From CAIVPM01 sp964477265 (GTDB lineage: Bacteria > Bacteroidota > Bacteroidia > Chitinophagales > Chitinophagaceae): a stretch of 64,000 nucleotides of DNA. Shown piece after piece: positions 8,164 through 17,168 of this stretch; the first letter of the stretch is position 1, and the number at the start of each line of letters is the position of its first letter. The position numbers and the translations under genes were made by a program. The notes below the pieces were generated by a model, which ran no database searches, was not told the origin of the DNA, and saw nothing but the letters and a program-made list of their open reading frames with translations. Location: contig CAYZDJ010000014.1 of the NCBI GenBank assembly GCA_964477265.1, positions 16,561 to 80,560 of the forward strand, written 5' to 3'.

Positions 8164-10107
8164 TTATTTAACAAGCACAATACTTTTATCAATTGTAACT
8201 CCTATAGCTTTTAATAAAAACGTTCCTTTGCTTAGCATATCATAAGGCAAGGCAATAAGGTTGTTACCTTCAACAATTGTTGTAATATTTTTCCAAATAA
8301 TCTTTCCATTAATATCACAAATTGTTAATGAAATACCTTCGTTCGATTTGCTATTAATTTGCAACCAACTACTTGCCTGCAAAGGGTTTGGATATACTTT
8401 CATTTCAAAGTTTTTTCTTGCATTTGCTACAGCAATTACAGGAGAATAAAAATAAGAACCATTGCTGTTTACAATTTTTATTCTATAGTAAATTGTTGCA
8501 GTATTTTTATCTGCATCAACACAACTATACTCATTTGCATTTGCTGACTTAATGGTTTTTATTGAATAAAATCGTTTTCCATCTTCGCTTTTTTCTACAA
8601 TAAAACTTGCCTCCTCGTTGCTATTTTCAATAGTCCAAATTAATTTGTTGGCAGCACTTATTTTTTGTACAGAGAAGTTTGTAAGCCTTACAGGCAAAGG
8701 ATTTGCAACTGGAATACTGTTCAAATATTCTTCCAATCTTGTATAGCCATTTGGTAAAGTATCATTTCTGTCGTTAGGATTATTAATATCCAATCCTTTC
8801 ATTATTTCCCAAAAATCCGGCATGCCATCATGGTCTGTATCATTAGGCACATTGTAAGTGCTATAAGTATTCCATCCACCTACAACACTTGGCGTATCTA
8901 TAATCCCCAATTTATTTAAACTACCTAAACCAACAGCAGTTCCAGTTTTTGTTTCATTAACAATTCTTCTATCAGTACTATCACGTAAAGGATAAATAGC
9001 TCCAGCCTTTGCCAATACTGAATCATAAGCTTGTTGTGCTGTTTGTGTATTGATTGAATCATTAACATAAAATGCAGTATCACACTTTGCACTATCTCTG
9101 CTTGCAACAGGAATATTGGCAAAATCAACCCCTTGCCAATTATCATTTGTCCTCACTGCATTTCCATTCATTATATTTCCTTTTAAGTGCCAGCGTGCAA
9201 CAGCCACACTACTTGCAGGATAATCTGGTCGCACAAACTTTAAAGTAGATGAGGTTGCAGGACCTGGTTTATAAAAGTTGTTTACTATGTTAGTATGTGC
9301 ATATCCATTTGCAATTTCAATTTCTCCTCCATAGCAACTACTGCTGCTAACCCAGTTATAAATTACATTATTTCTATAGTCAATTAAGGCAGCAGTATCG
9401 TGTGCACGTGCACCATTAAACCTCACTGTTCTATTATTTTGATGTGCAATTAAATTGTGGTGGTAACTTGCATTTTGCCCACCCCAAACACCACAATAGC
9501 TACGTACTCCTTTGGCATGTCCAGCATTGTACAAACCTTCGCTCATAATACTCCATTGCACTGTAGTGTTTTTAGTGTCATATAAGGCTGCACACTCTTC
9601 ATTTGCCCAACTAAAGCTGCAATGATCAACAATTACATCATGACAATTTTCCATATCAAAACCATAAACACCAGTACTTAAAGTGCTACCTGGACGAGAA
9701 CGTATATAACGAATAATAATATTACCATGGTTGCCACCTAAACTTAAACTTCTTGCTCCATTAACTAAAAAAGAATGTCCTTTTAAACAAATTCCATCGC
9801 CAGGTGCAGTTTGTCCTGCAACTGTAAAATTGCTGCGATTAACTTTTAACTGAGATTTTAAATCGATGATTCCACTTACTTTAAAAACAATTGTAATAGG
9901 CGTATCAGGATATTGTGTAAATGCCCAACGAAAACTACCAACACCAGTATCTGCAAGGTTTGTAACTTCTACAACTTTGCCACCACGACCACCTTTTGCA
10001 TATTTACCAAAGCCCTCAGCACCAGGGAATGCAGCAAGCTGAGAAAATGTGCGAGTATATAATGAACAAAAAATTATAAGGAAAACAGGTAGAAATATTC
10101 TTTTCAT
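8164..10107 (-). CDS. Secreted pectate-lyase-like protein with T9SS sorting domain (second copy)
   Basis: About 647 residues from the ATG at 10107; a TTG nine bases upstream is less likely because MKRIFLPVFLIIFCSLY is a clean signal peptide. It opens with LAAFPGAEGFGKYAKGGRGG, typical of PL1 lyases, and carries VIVDHCSFSWANEE, YHHNLIAHQ and DYRNNVIYNW on the beta-helix. NDTDHDGMPDFWE lies near residue 420, and a T9SS domain starts at VYPNPLQASSW. It shares domain order with the convergent neighbour but differs in length. The two stop codons touch, leaving no intergenic base. Confidence 0.86.
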   Translation of the reverse strand: MKRIFLPVFLIIFCSLYTRTFSQLAAFPGAEGFGKYAKGGRGGKVVEVTNLADTGVGSFRWAFTQYPDTPITIVFKVSGIIDLKSQLKVNRSNFTVAGQTAPGDGICLKGHSFLVNGARSLSLGGNHGNIIIRYIRSRPGSTLSTGVYGFDMENCHDVIVDHCSFSWANEECAALYDTKNTTVQWSIMSEGLYNAGHAKGVRSYCGVWGGQNASYHHNLIAHQNNRTVRFNGARAHDTAALIDYRNNVIYNWVSSSSCYGGEIEIANGYAHTNIVNNFYKPGPATSSTLKFVRPDYPASSVAVARWHLKGNIMNGNAVRTNDNWQGVDFANIPVASRDSAKCDTAFYVNDSINTQTAQQAYDSVLAKAGAIYPLRDSTDRRIVNETKTGTAVGLGSLNKLGIIDTPSVVGGWNTYSTYNVPNDTDHDGMPDFWEIMKGLDINNPNDRNDTLPNGYTRLEEYLNSIPVANPLPVRLTNFSVQKISAANKLIWTIENSNEEASFIVEKSEDGKRFYSIKTIKSANANEYSCVDADKNTATIYYRIKIVNSNGSYFYSPVIAVANARKNFEMKVYPNPLQASSWLQINSKSNEGISLTICDINGKIIWKNITTIVEGNNLIALPYDMLSKGTFLLKAIGVTIDKSIVLVK

Positions 10108-10208
10108 TGCAATCAAAAATTAGGGCAGGTGCAATGTAGTATAATGAAAATAATATCAGCAGAAAAAAATGTTAAAAATTATGTAGAACGTTTGCGTTTA
10201 ATCATACG

Positions 10209-10242
10209 AATTTTCGGAAAGTTTTAAAACTCTTCGAAAATT
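10209..10242 (-). terminator. Imperfect hairpin after the YjbR gene
   Basis: AATTTTCGGAAAGTTTTAAA and its imperfect complement form a stem just past the stop at 10244. Its core (GAAAGTTTTAAAAC) resembles the terminator at 14759. Confidence 0.45.
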
Positions 10243-10243
10243 G

Positions 10244-10570
10244 TTATTTAGATTTTCCTTTTACCAAATTATACGAATGCTCTATAAATTCTTTTAATTG
10301 TTTATTGGTTAATGTACCATCAATAGTTATAGTGTTCCAGTGTTTTTTATTCATGTGATAACCAGCAGTAACAGCTTCAAATCTTTCCCTTAATTCTATT
10401 GCAAGTTCAGGGTTGCATTTTACATTAAACTTCAATGGCTCTTCATCTGTTGCAAGCAGCAAAAACATTTTACCATTTACTTTATATACAATATTGTCTG
10501 GACCAAAAGGTTGTGTTTCCTCAACATTGACAAGGCTTGTAGCGTATTGATGTATTTGTTCAATATCCAT
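10244..10570 (-). CDS. MmcQ/YjbR family protein
   Basis: A 108-residue protein of the small YjbR fold: MDIEQIHQYATSL at the N-terminus, a central KVNGKMFLLLATDEEPLKFN, then GYHMNKKHWNTITIDG and a C-terminal helix (IEHSYNLVKGK). Family members resemble a double-wing DNA-binding fold, but their function is mostly unknown. It lies 24 bp downstream of the glutathione peroxidase gene on the same strand. Confidence 0.85.
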   Translation of the reverse strand: MDIEQIHQYATSLVNVEETQPFGPDNIVYKVNGKMFLLLATDEEPLKFNVKCNPELAIELRERFEAVTAGYHMNKKHWNTITIDGTLTNKQLKEFIEHSYNLVKGKSK

Positions 10571-10594
10571 TTTAAACTCAAAAGTTAAGAATTA

Positions 10595-11182
10595 TTACTT
10601 GCTTATCAATTTCAAAATCTCTTCACTATCAGGTTTTGTACTACTACCAAAATATGCCAATAAAACTCCATTTTCATCTAATAAAAATTTATTGAAATTC
10701 CATTTTATTGTTGCATCTAAAACTCCATTTTCACTTTTGTTGCAAAGCCATTTGTAGATAGGTGCAACAGCATCACCTTTCACGTCAATCTTTGCAGCTA
10801 AAGGAAATGTAACGCCATAATTTTTTTTGCAAAAAGTTTGAATAGCTGGTGCGTCATCTGGTTCTTGTCCTCCAAATTGATTGCAAGGAAAACCAACAAT
10901 AACCAACTTGTCTTTATGTGCTTCATACAACTTTTGCAAACCTTCGTATTGAGGTGTGTAGCCACATTTGCTTGCAGTGTTTACAACCAATATTTTTTTG
11001 CCCTTAAACATAGCAAAATCAATAGTTCCATCATCAAGTCCTTTTACTTTAAATTGATGAATTGAAGTTGGTTTTGCATCTGCATCTTTTGATGCATAAA
11101 TAGGTTTGCTTGCAAATTTTGATTTGTAAAAACCAAAAGAAATTACTGCAACAATGCAAAGAGAAAGAATGATAAGTTTCAT
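10595..11182 (-). CDS. Glutathione peroxidase-family thiol peroxidase
   Basis: 195 residues. An N-terminal hydrophobic stretch (LIILSLCIVAVISFGF) suggests a signal or membrane anchor. The active-site motif NTASKCGYT carries a peroxidatic Cys rather than selenocysteine. GFPCNQFGGQEP supplies the conserved Gln/second Cys, and WNFNKFLLDENG supplies the conserved Trp/Asn. Such enzymes reduce peroxides, usually with thioredoxin. The anchored form suggests action in the periplasm. Confidence 0.93.
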   Translation of the reverse strand: MKLIILSLCIVAVISFGFYKSKFASKPIYASKDADAKPTSIHQFKVKGLDDGTIDFAMFKGKKILVVNTASKCGYTPQYEGLQKLYEAHKDKLVIVGFPCNQFGGQEPDDAPAIQTFCKKNYGVTFPLAAKIDVKGDAVAPIYKWLCNKSENGVLDATIKWNFNKFLLDENGVLLAYFGSSTKPDSEEILKLISK

Positions 11183-11187
11183 ATTTA

Positions 11188-11215
11188 GTGATTGCCCCTA
11201 ACCCCCAAAGGGAAT
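11188..11215. repeat. C-rich/G-rich dispersed repeat remnant
   Basis: GCCCCTAACCCCCAAAGGG is related to TCCCCCTTTGGGGGA at 2664-2678. Both lie between genes and form short hairpins. I recall similar strings from other Bacteroidota but cannot check this here. Confidence 0.4.
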
Positions 11216-11262
11216 AAGGATGTGAATATTTATTTTATACTTTGTTCAATTTTTAACTGCAC

Positions 11263-12660
11263 TTACTGTTTTTCGTAACAACCTAAATCTGCTGCAACAC
11301 CTACTAGTCTTGGTTTTTTGTCTAAGTCGTAAGTTAAAGTTGAGTTGGCAGCATCTATACAAGGCGAACCAGTCTTTAACCTAAAATCAAACACTCTTTT
11401 ATTTGCATCAATATTTACAAACAAGGGGTTTTGGTCTTTAATTGAACTCATAAAATGTAAATCTGCATTTGCATTTTTTTGTTTATACAAAACATTATTA
11501 AAGTATGCAGCAAAACCAGTTCCAGCCTTTTGTTTTGTTATTACAATTTCATCATCTACAAAGCCACCATCTCCATAAATAATACTGTTATTAATAGCTA
11601 CATTCAAATCCTGAAACGCACTATTGTTATCATCAGTATTGCTTAAATTTATTAATGGATTTTTATGTGCTAAATAACTGTTGCTTATGCTTGCAAAAGT
11701 GCAATGATTGAAGCTGTAAGTACCACCAGATACAGTGTACAAGCCATATCCAACATTGCCGAACAAGCAATTTTGCACGGAAATATTTGATTGAAAACCA
11801 CCAACTGCAACATCATAAATATTATCAAAAATACATTCTTCAATATTTACTTTTGGTATAGCTGTATATCCTTGAACGATTATTCCCTGATAAGCGTTTT
11901 TAACAACACATTGTTGCATCAAATTATCTTTACTTGTTTGCCTGAAATAAATTCCTGGCCAGCTGCCAGGAAAATCTTTATATGGATTATCAATCCTTAT
12001 TCCTTGAAAAGTAATTCTGCAACCTGTATCACCAATAGCTTTTAGCGTTCCATCAACAACAATTGGTGCATTGGCGTGTACAAAAATCTGTGTACATTTT
12101 GGTATATTTAGTGTTGCTCCTTGAGCAATATATAAACTACCTAAAATTACAACAGGTGTATCACTTGGTAAGGTTGCATTTGGAGATGTGATAACAGCAT
12201 CACGCATAAACTTTGCATTCTTGCCATAAGCTTCAAGTTGCAACCACTTTACATTGCCGTTATATTCAATCTTAACACTGTCTCTCACTAAAAAAGGAAG
12301 GTTGGCAATGGATGGATTTATCTTAACAGTTGCAAAAAAATACAAGCTATCATTTCCTTCAATGTCAATATTGGTAAAGGTTGTGCCAGTATCACCATCT
12401 ACATTTAATTTAAAAAAAGAATTGGCACCACCCATTAATTGTATAGAGCTTAATCGTAACTTTTGATCATTTTGATTGAATACTTTTAAGAATTGTGTGG
12501 TTGAGCCAAGCGTTGTAAATACTGTATCAAAATGCAATGTGTCTTCGCTTAAACGCAAGTAAGCATCGCTGCTTGTTATAAAACTTTCTTTTTTACAAGA
12601 AGTAAAAATTAATGTTGATGTAGCGATGAAAATAAAAAATAGAATTGCTGCTTTTTTCAT
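11263..12660 (-). CDS. Lipoprotein with right-handed beta-helix
   Basis: About 465 residues from the ATG at 12660; the longer frame upstream lacks a signal. A lipobox, LIFTSC at about residue 19, predicts SPII processing. A first Ig-like domain (LRLSEDTLHFDTVFTTLGST) is followed by beta-helix repeats (CVVKNAYQGIIVQGY, CIFDNIYDVAVGG, CLFGNVGYGLYT). The end (GSPCIDAANSTLTYDLDKKP) resembles choice-of-anchor Q domains. Family members are cell-surface proteins; the substrate is unknown. Confidence 0.82.
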   Translation of the reverse strand: MKKAAILFFIFIATSTLIFTSCKKESFITSSDAYLRLSEDTLHFDTVFTTLGSTTQFLKVFNQNDQKLRLSSIQLMGGANSFFKLNVDGDTGTTFTNIDIEGNDSLYFFATVKINPSIANLPFLVRDSVKIEYNGNVKWLQLEAYGKNAKFMRDAVITSPNATLPSDTPVVILGSLYIAQGATLNIPKCTQIFVHANAPIVVDGTLKAIGDTGCRITFQGIRIDNPYKDFPGSWPGIYFRQTSKDNLMQQCVVKNAYQGIIVQGYTAIPKVNIEECIFDNIYDVAVGGFQSNISVQNCLFGNVGYGLYTVSGGTYSFNHCTFASISNSYLAHKNPLINLSNTDDNNSAFQDLNVAINNSIIYGDGGFVDDEIVITKQKAGTGFAAYFNNVLYKQKNANADLHFMSSIKDQNPLFVNIDANKRVFDFRLKTGSPCIDAANSTLTYDLDKKPRLVGVAADLGCYEKQ

Positions 12661-12696
12661 TGGTTCAAAAGTAAGTGAAAGTTTATATAAGCTGTA

Positions 12697-12780
12697 AATA
12701 GAACACGGATTAACACAGATTAAACGGATACACACAGATAAAAGTAATAAATCTTTAAAATCCGTGTCATCTGTGTCCCA
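12697..12780. repeat. Palindromic intergenic repeat (ACACAGAT / ACGGAT family)
   Basis: The left arm carries ACACGGATTAACACAGAT and ACGGATACACACAGAT. The right arm carries TCCGTGTCATCTGTGTCC, which is their complement. The same element is at 29679-29762. Confidence 0.75.
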
Positions 12781-12890
12781 TTACTCGCTTGATTCAAGTC
12801 CTCAAAATAACATTAACATTTTTTTAAGAATTATTTTTTGTTTCATTTATGTAATACTTAAACACACAACATCATTAACAAAATTTTATT

Positions 12891-14747
12891 ATGAAAAAAG
12901 TATTAATGATTGTGTTTGCAGCAATAACAATAAATGTATTGGCAAACGATGAAAGAAACATTGTAAAGAGTGAATTGAAAAATGCAACAGTATATAAATC
13001 TGGTGCAGAATTAACCCACACAGCAAGTGCCAGTTTAAAGCAAGGCAATAACGAACTGGTGATTGACAATATTGCCAATGCCATTGACGTAAATAGTATT
13101 CAAATAAAAACAGCAAACGCTGTAACACTTATGGGTGTTGAGTTTAACAACAATTATTTAATTCCTGTAGAGAAAAGCAACAGGATAAAAGTGCTTGAAG
13201 ACAGTGTAGAAAAAATGCAATACAACTGGAACATTTTAAACGAAGCATTGCTTAGCAATAATGAATTATATGAAGTGTTGAGAGCTAACAGGGATTTGAA
13301 AGGAACACAAACAGGATTGAGTGTTGTTGAAGTAATAAAGCTGATGGATTATTATAAAATTAAGTTGCAAGATTTAAGAGAAACAGAACAATCGCTTAAG
13401 GAAAAAATGAAAAAGATTGAAGACCAGAAAGTAAAAATTCAAAATCAGATTACCGAAGAATCTAAAAAGAATATTACAACTGCTGGGAGGTTGGTATTGC
13501 AATTAAATGCAGCAGCAACTGGCAAGTATGATTTTACAATTAGCTACATTGCTAATAACGCTTATTGGATTCCTTTTTATGATGTGCGTGTTGATGATAT
13601 TAAAAGCCCAATAAAATTAATTACCAAAGCAAAAATTGCACAAACAACTGGCATTGACTGGAAGCAGGTTAAACTTTCATTGTCAACCTCAACACCAAGC
13701 CAGTATGGTGCTGCACCAATTTTAAATGCGTGGTATTTGGCATATATAAATCCTGTAAATTATTATAATAGGAAGTTTAATGCTGCAAGCAATACTATAC
13801 AATCTTTTAAAGATAATGAAAAAGCACTAGGTTATTTTGACCAATCATTACAAGGAAAAGTTCCTGGTTTATTGTCTTTATCAAGTTCTGGTGCAAATGC
13901 AAATATTACAATAAGAGGAACTAGTTCACTTTCTGGTGGCTCAGATCCATTATATATTGTCAATGGTGTGCCTATAAGTCAAAGTGAATTTCAATCAATA
14001 AATACTAATGCAATAAAAGATGTACAAATATTAAAAGATGCAAATGCAACAGCAATGTACGGTTCACGTGGTGCAAATGGTGTAATTGTAGTTACTTTAA
14101 AAGATGGTTTGGATGATTATATTTCTGTTGCAGAAAATACTTTGAACCTTAGCTACGATATTGATTTACCTTATGACGTGCCAACTAATGGCAAAACACA
14201 AACTGCCACAATTGCTACGCAAGATATTGATGCAAGCTACAAACATTACAGTGTTCCTAAGCTTGATAAAGATGCTTACCTGCTTGCAGAAATTGCAGAT
14301 TGGGGCAAGCTAAATTTATTGCCAGGCGAAGCCAATATTATTTTTGAGGGAACTTATGTTGGCAAATCTTTTATTGACCCAACAAGCACCAACGACACGC
14401 TGAACCTTACTTTGGGAAGAGATAAACGTGTTACTGTTAAAAGGGATAAGCTTATAGATTATAGCAGCGTTAAGTTTCTTGGAGCAAATAAATTGCAAAA
14501 GTTTACTTACCAGATTACAGTTAAAAACACCAAGAAAGAAGCAATCAATTTATTATTGAAAGACCAGTTTCCATTAACCACAAATAAAGAAATTGAAGTT
14601 GAGTTAGTTGATGATGGTGGTGCAGATGTGAATAAAGAATTAGGCATTTTAAACTGGAAATTAAAACTAAATGCTGGTGAGAGCAAGAAAATAAAATTCA
14701 CCTATACTGTAAAATATTCAAAAGATAAAACACTTAACCTGAATTAG
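12891..14747 (+). CDS. DUF4139/MuiA-like protein with inserted TonB plug domain
   Basis: 618 residues. Signal peptide 1-18. A DUF4140-like N-terminus (NATVYKSGAELTHTASASL) and a coiled coil (about 90-190) precede the DUF4139 beta-domain, which opens with YDFTISYIANNAYWIPFYDV. That domain is split at about residues 310-400 by a segment nearly identical in style to SusC/RagA plugs: FDQSLQGKVPGLLSL, ANITIRGTSSLSGGSDPLYI and ATAMYGSRGANGVIVV. DUF4139 resumes at LNLSYDIDLPYDVP. No outer-membrane barrel follows, so it is not a transporter. The function is unknown; the plug may mediate contact with TonB or with partners. Confidence 0.85.
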   Translation: MKKVLMIVFAAITINVLANDERNIVKSELKNATVYKSGAELTHTASASLKQGNNELVIDNIANAIDVNSIQIKTANAVTLMGVEFNNNYLIPVEKSNRIKVLEDSVEKMQYNWNILNEALLSNNELYEVLRANRDLKGTQTGLSVVEVIKLMDYYKIKLQDLRETEQSLKEKMKKIEDQKVKIQNQITEESKKNITTAGRLVLQLNAAATGKYDFTISYIANNAYWIPFYDVRVDDIKSPIKLITKAKIAQTTGIDWKQVKLSLSTSTPSQYGAAPILNAWYLAYINPVNYYNRKFNAASNTIQSFKDNEKALGYFDQSLQGKVPGLLSLSSSGANANITIRGTSSLSGGSDPLYIVNGVPISQSEFQSINTNAIKDVQILKDANATAMYGSRGANGVIVVTLKDGLDDYISVAENTLNLSYDIDLPYDVPTNGKTQTATIATQDIDASYKHYSVPKLDKDAYLLAEIADWGKLNLLPGEANIIFEGTYVGKSFIDPTSTNDTLNLTLGRDKRVTVKRDKLIDYSSVKFLGANKLQKFTYQITVKNTKKEAINLLLKDQFPLTTNKEIEVELVDDGGADVNKELGILNWKLKLNAGESKKIKFTYTVKYSKDKTLNLN

Positions 14748-14758
14748 TTTTTATTGTT

Positions 14759-14795
14759 AACTGTCCGAAAGTTTTAAAACTTTCGGACAGTTTTT
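14759..14795 (+). terminator. Intrinsic terminator of the DUF4139 gene
   Basis: A perfect palindrome (AACTGTCCGAAAGTTTT and its complement) is followed by TTTTT, 11 bp after the stop. Confidence 0.85.
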
Positions 14796-14835
14796 ACTTA
14801 ATCTATTATTACTTTGTATGAAATGTTTATAAAGG

Positions 14836-15330
14836 ATGAAAAAGGTATTAAAGAAAATTGGGTTGACATTATTGATTGTATTTGCAGTTATTCAATTTTT
14901 TCGTCCCGAAAAAAATAAAAACAGCGTTGATAAAACCAAGGCTGTAATTTCTGTTTTTGAAACACCAGATAATGTAGCATCAATTTTGCAAAAAAGCTGC
15001 AACGATTGTCACAGCAATAACACAGCCTATCCATGGTACAATAATTTTCAGCCTGTGATGTGGTATTTGAATAATCATGTTAGCGATGGCAAAAAGCATT
15101 TGAATTTTGATGAATATGCCAACTATAATTTAAGAAGGCAATACCATAAAATGGAGGAAATTATTGAACAGGTTGAACAAGATGAGATGCCTTTATCTTC
15201 CTATACATTAATGCATGGAGACGCAAAGCTTGGCAAGGAGGAAAAAGAAGTTTTGATAAATTGGGCAAAGGCAAATATGGATAGTATGAAAGTAAATCAT
15301 CCTATTGACAGTTTAATAAAGAAAAAATAA
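14836..15330 (+). CDS. Haem-binding domain protein (Haem_bd-like)
   Basis: 164 residues with an N-terminal membrane anchor (IGLTLLIVFAVIQFF). The c-type motif SCNDCHSNNTAYPWYNNFQP is typical of the PF14376-like haem-binding family, and a following WYLNNHVSDGKKHLNFDEY matches that family. It probably binds one covalent haem in the periplasm. It stands alone between a terminator and the Lrp gene. Confidence 0.88.
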   Translation: MKKVLKKIGLTLLIVFAVIQFFRPEKNKNSVDKTKAVISVFETPDNVASILQKSCNDCHSNNTAYPWYNNFQPVMWYLNNHVSDGKKHLNFDEYANYNLRRQYHKMEEIIEQVEQDEMPLSSYTLMHGDAKLGKEEKEVLINWAKANMDSMKVNHPIDSLIKKK

Positions 15331-15371
15331 TTTTATAAATCGTATATCGTAATTCTTAAATCGTAAATACT
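15331..15371. repeat. AT-rich repeat (AAATCGTA units) upstream of the Lrp gene
   Basis: Runs of AAATCGTA / ATCGTAATT sit directly ahead of the ATG. Similar AAATCG / ATCGTAAATA runs precede sdaA at 31327-31350. Confidence 0.4.
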
Positions 15372-15824
15372 ATGTTAGATGATTTAGATTTCCAGGTTTT
15401 ATCTTGTTTACAAAAAGATGGAAGGATGAGCTTTACAGAAATGGCTGAAGAGCTGAAAGTCTCTGTAGGCACAGTTCGTACACGTGTAAACAAATTAATT
15501 GAAGATGGCACTGTAAATATTATTGGCAGAATTAATCCAGACAATGTGGGCTTTAGAAGCTATGCACATATTGCTGTATATGTTCGCCCAGCTACATTAA
15601 AAGAAAAAGTTGCAAATAAAATTGCAACTTTCAAAGAAGTAAGTTTTTTAGCTATGACCAGTGGCGACTATGATTTGGAAGTTGATGTTATGTGCAGAGA
15701 CAATGACCACCTTGTTGAATTTGTAAATAAAATTTCGGAGATTGATGGAGTTAATCAAACTAAAACAACTATTTACTTTAAGGTGTATAAATATGCACAA
15801 CCAGATTTGGGCTTGCTTAAATAA
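15372..15824 (+). CDS. Lrp/AsnC-family transcriptional regulator
   Basis: 150 residues. An N-terminal helix-turn-helix (LDDLDFQVLSCLQKDGRMSF, then VSVGTVRTRVNKLIEDG) precedes an AsnC ligand-binding domain (YVRPATLKEKVANKI, SGDYDLEVDVMCRDND). Lrp proteins form oligomers that sense amino acids. The target genes cannot be read from this window. The effector is unknown. Confidence 0.94.
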   Translation: MLDDLDFQVLSCLQKDGRMSFTEMAEELKVSVGTVRTRVNKLIEDGTVNIIGRINPDNVGFRSYAHIAVYVRPATLKEKVANKIATFKEVSFLAMTSGDYDLEVDVMCRDNDHLVEFVNKISEIDGVNQTKTTIYFKVYKYAQPDLGLLK

Positions 15825-15832
15825 CATCCCTT

Positions 15833-17107
15833 TTATTTCCAGGTTTTTTCACCTTTTTTCATTTTGTCCAAAGTCTCCTGATAATTCTTTTTTTCATCAG
15901 CACTTGTAGCTTTTGATAATGCCTTGCTTTCTGTATCAATTGCTTCTTTGGTTTGTCCAAGCTTGTAAAGGATGTTGGCATAAGTATCAAGATAAGCTGA
16001 TACTTCACCACCCTCAAGGCTTTTCTTGCTTAGTGTTAAAGCTTCATTCAACAATTCCTTATCATCTATATTTTCAAACACAGACCAGGCAATACTATTT
16101 AAAGCATTTTTTTGTGTAAATGCATTAGGATTTTCTTTTAATAAAACCTTCAGTGCTTCAGCAAATTCTTTCCAGTTTTCCAAGTCAGAATAGTAAATCA
16201 CTTTTGCTTTTGCAACTTGCTCTTTAGCGTATCCTGGATATTTTTTATTGTACTTTTTTGTAATGCCTGCCCAATCCACTTCTGTATTTTTTTCATTAAA
16301 AATCTCACTTACTATTTCAGTAGAAATTGCATTTGCAATAACAGATTCCAACATTTCCTTATCTGCAACTGGTAACCATTTCTCTTTATTCTCATATAAA
16401 TTTTTAAAAACAATTCCATCAGTATTTTCAACATTGCTTAATAACAGTTCTGCATTATCTTTTGTAAATAAATTGGTTTGTGTTTCTATAAATGCTTTTA
16501 AATATTCTTCAACATTATCGTTAGCTGCAGCACTTGCCTTGCACAGTTTTGTTATAAAATTTCCATCCCTATTTCCTGCTTTAAAACCTTCAACTAATGT
16601 ATAATATTGCTCATCTTTATTTAAGCCAGATCCGGCATTTGCAATCATAAATTTATCATCTCCTGCTCCACAAAATTTGTGTACTAATTTCCCTGCATTA
16701 TCAAATATTAAAAACGTAGGATACACATTTATTTTATATGTTTCCTCAATATACTTTGCTACACTTCTTGTTGCAATCACATCTTCATTATCCTTTTTTG
16801 TTTCATCAATTTGTAACTTAACATTCACAAAATTTTTGTTAAAAAACTCACCCACATTTTTCATTGGAAATATAGTTGAGCTTACATATTTACAAGGCCC
16901 ACACCACGTAGTATAGCAATCTACAAACAAAAATTTATTTTCTTTTTTTGCTTGTGTAATAAGATTATCCCAATTGACAACTTTGTGTTGAAAGTGAACA
17001 CCTGTAACAATTACAGGTTTTGCAACTTTAGGTTTCGAAATAGTTTTTGTTTTTTGTGCTATTGCAAAAAATGGAATAGCAGCAAGTAAAAAGAAAATTT
17101 TTTTCAT
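15833..17107 (-). CDS. Thioredoxin-fold protein with TPR-like C-terminus
   Basis: 424 residues. Signal peptide (FLLAAIPFFAIAQ). Thioredoxin domain about 45-170 with the active site FVDCYTTWCGPCKYVSSTIF and a cis-Pro region INVYPTFLIFD. The C-terminal half is helical with TPR-like pairs (ILYKLGQTKEAIDTESKALS). Probably a periplasmic disulphide-handling or redox protein. It ends 9 bp from the Lrp stop, convergent. Confidence 0.88.
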   Translation of the reverse strand: MKKIFFLLAAIPFFAIAQKTKTISKPKVAKPVIVTGVHFQHKVVNWDNLITQAKKENKFLFVDCYTTWCGPCKYVSSTIFPMKNVGEFFNKNFVNVKLQIDETKKDNEDVIATRSVAKYIEETYKINVYPTFLIFDNAGKLVHKFCGAGDDKFMIANAGSGLNKDEQYYTLVEGFKAGNRDGNFITKLCKASAAANDNVEEYLKAFIETQTNLFTKDNAELLLSNVENTDGIVFKNLYENKEKWLPVADKEMLESVIANAISTEIVSEIFNEKNTEVDWAGITKKYNKKYPGYAKEQVAKAKVIYYSDLENWKEFAEALKVLLKENPNAFTQKNALNSIAWSVFENIDDKELLNEALTLSKKSLEGGEVSAYLDTYANILYKLGQTKEAIDTESKALSKATSADEKKNYQETLDKMKKGEKTWK

Positions 17108-17168
17108 TTATTTTTTATTAAAATTTCGATGATAAAATTAGTTGTTTGTATTTACTAAAATTTGTTAA

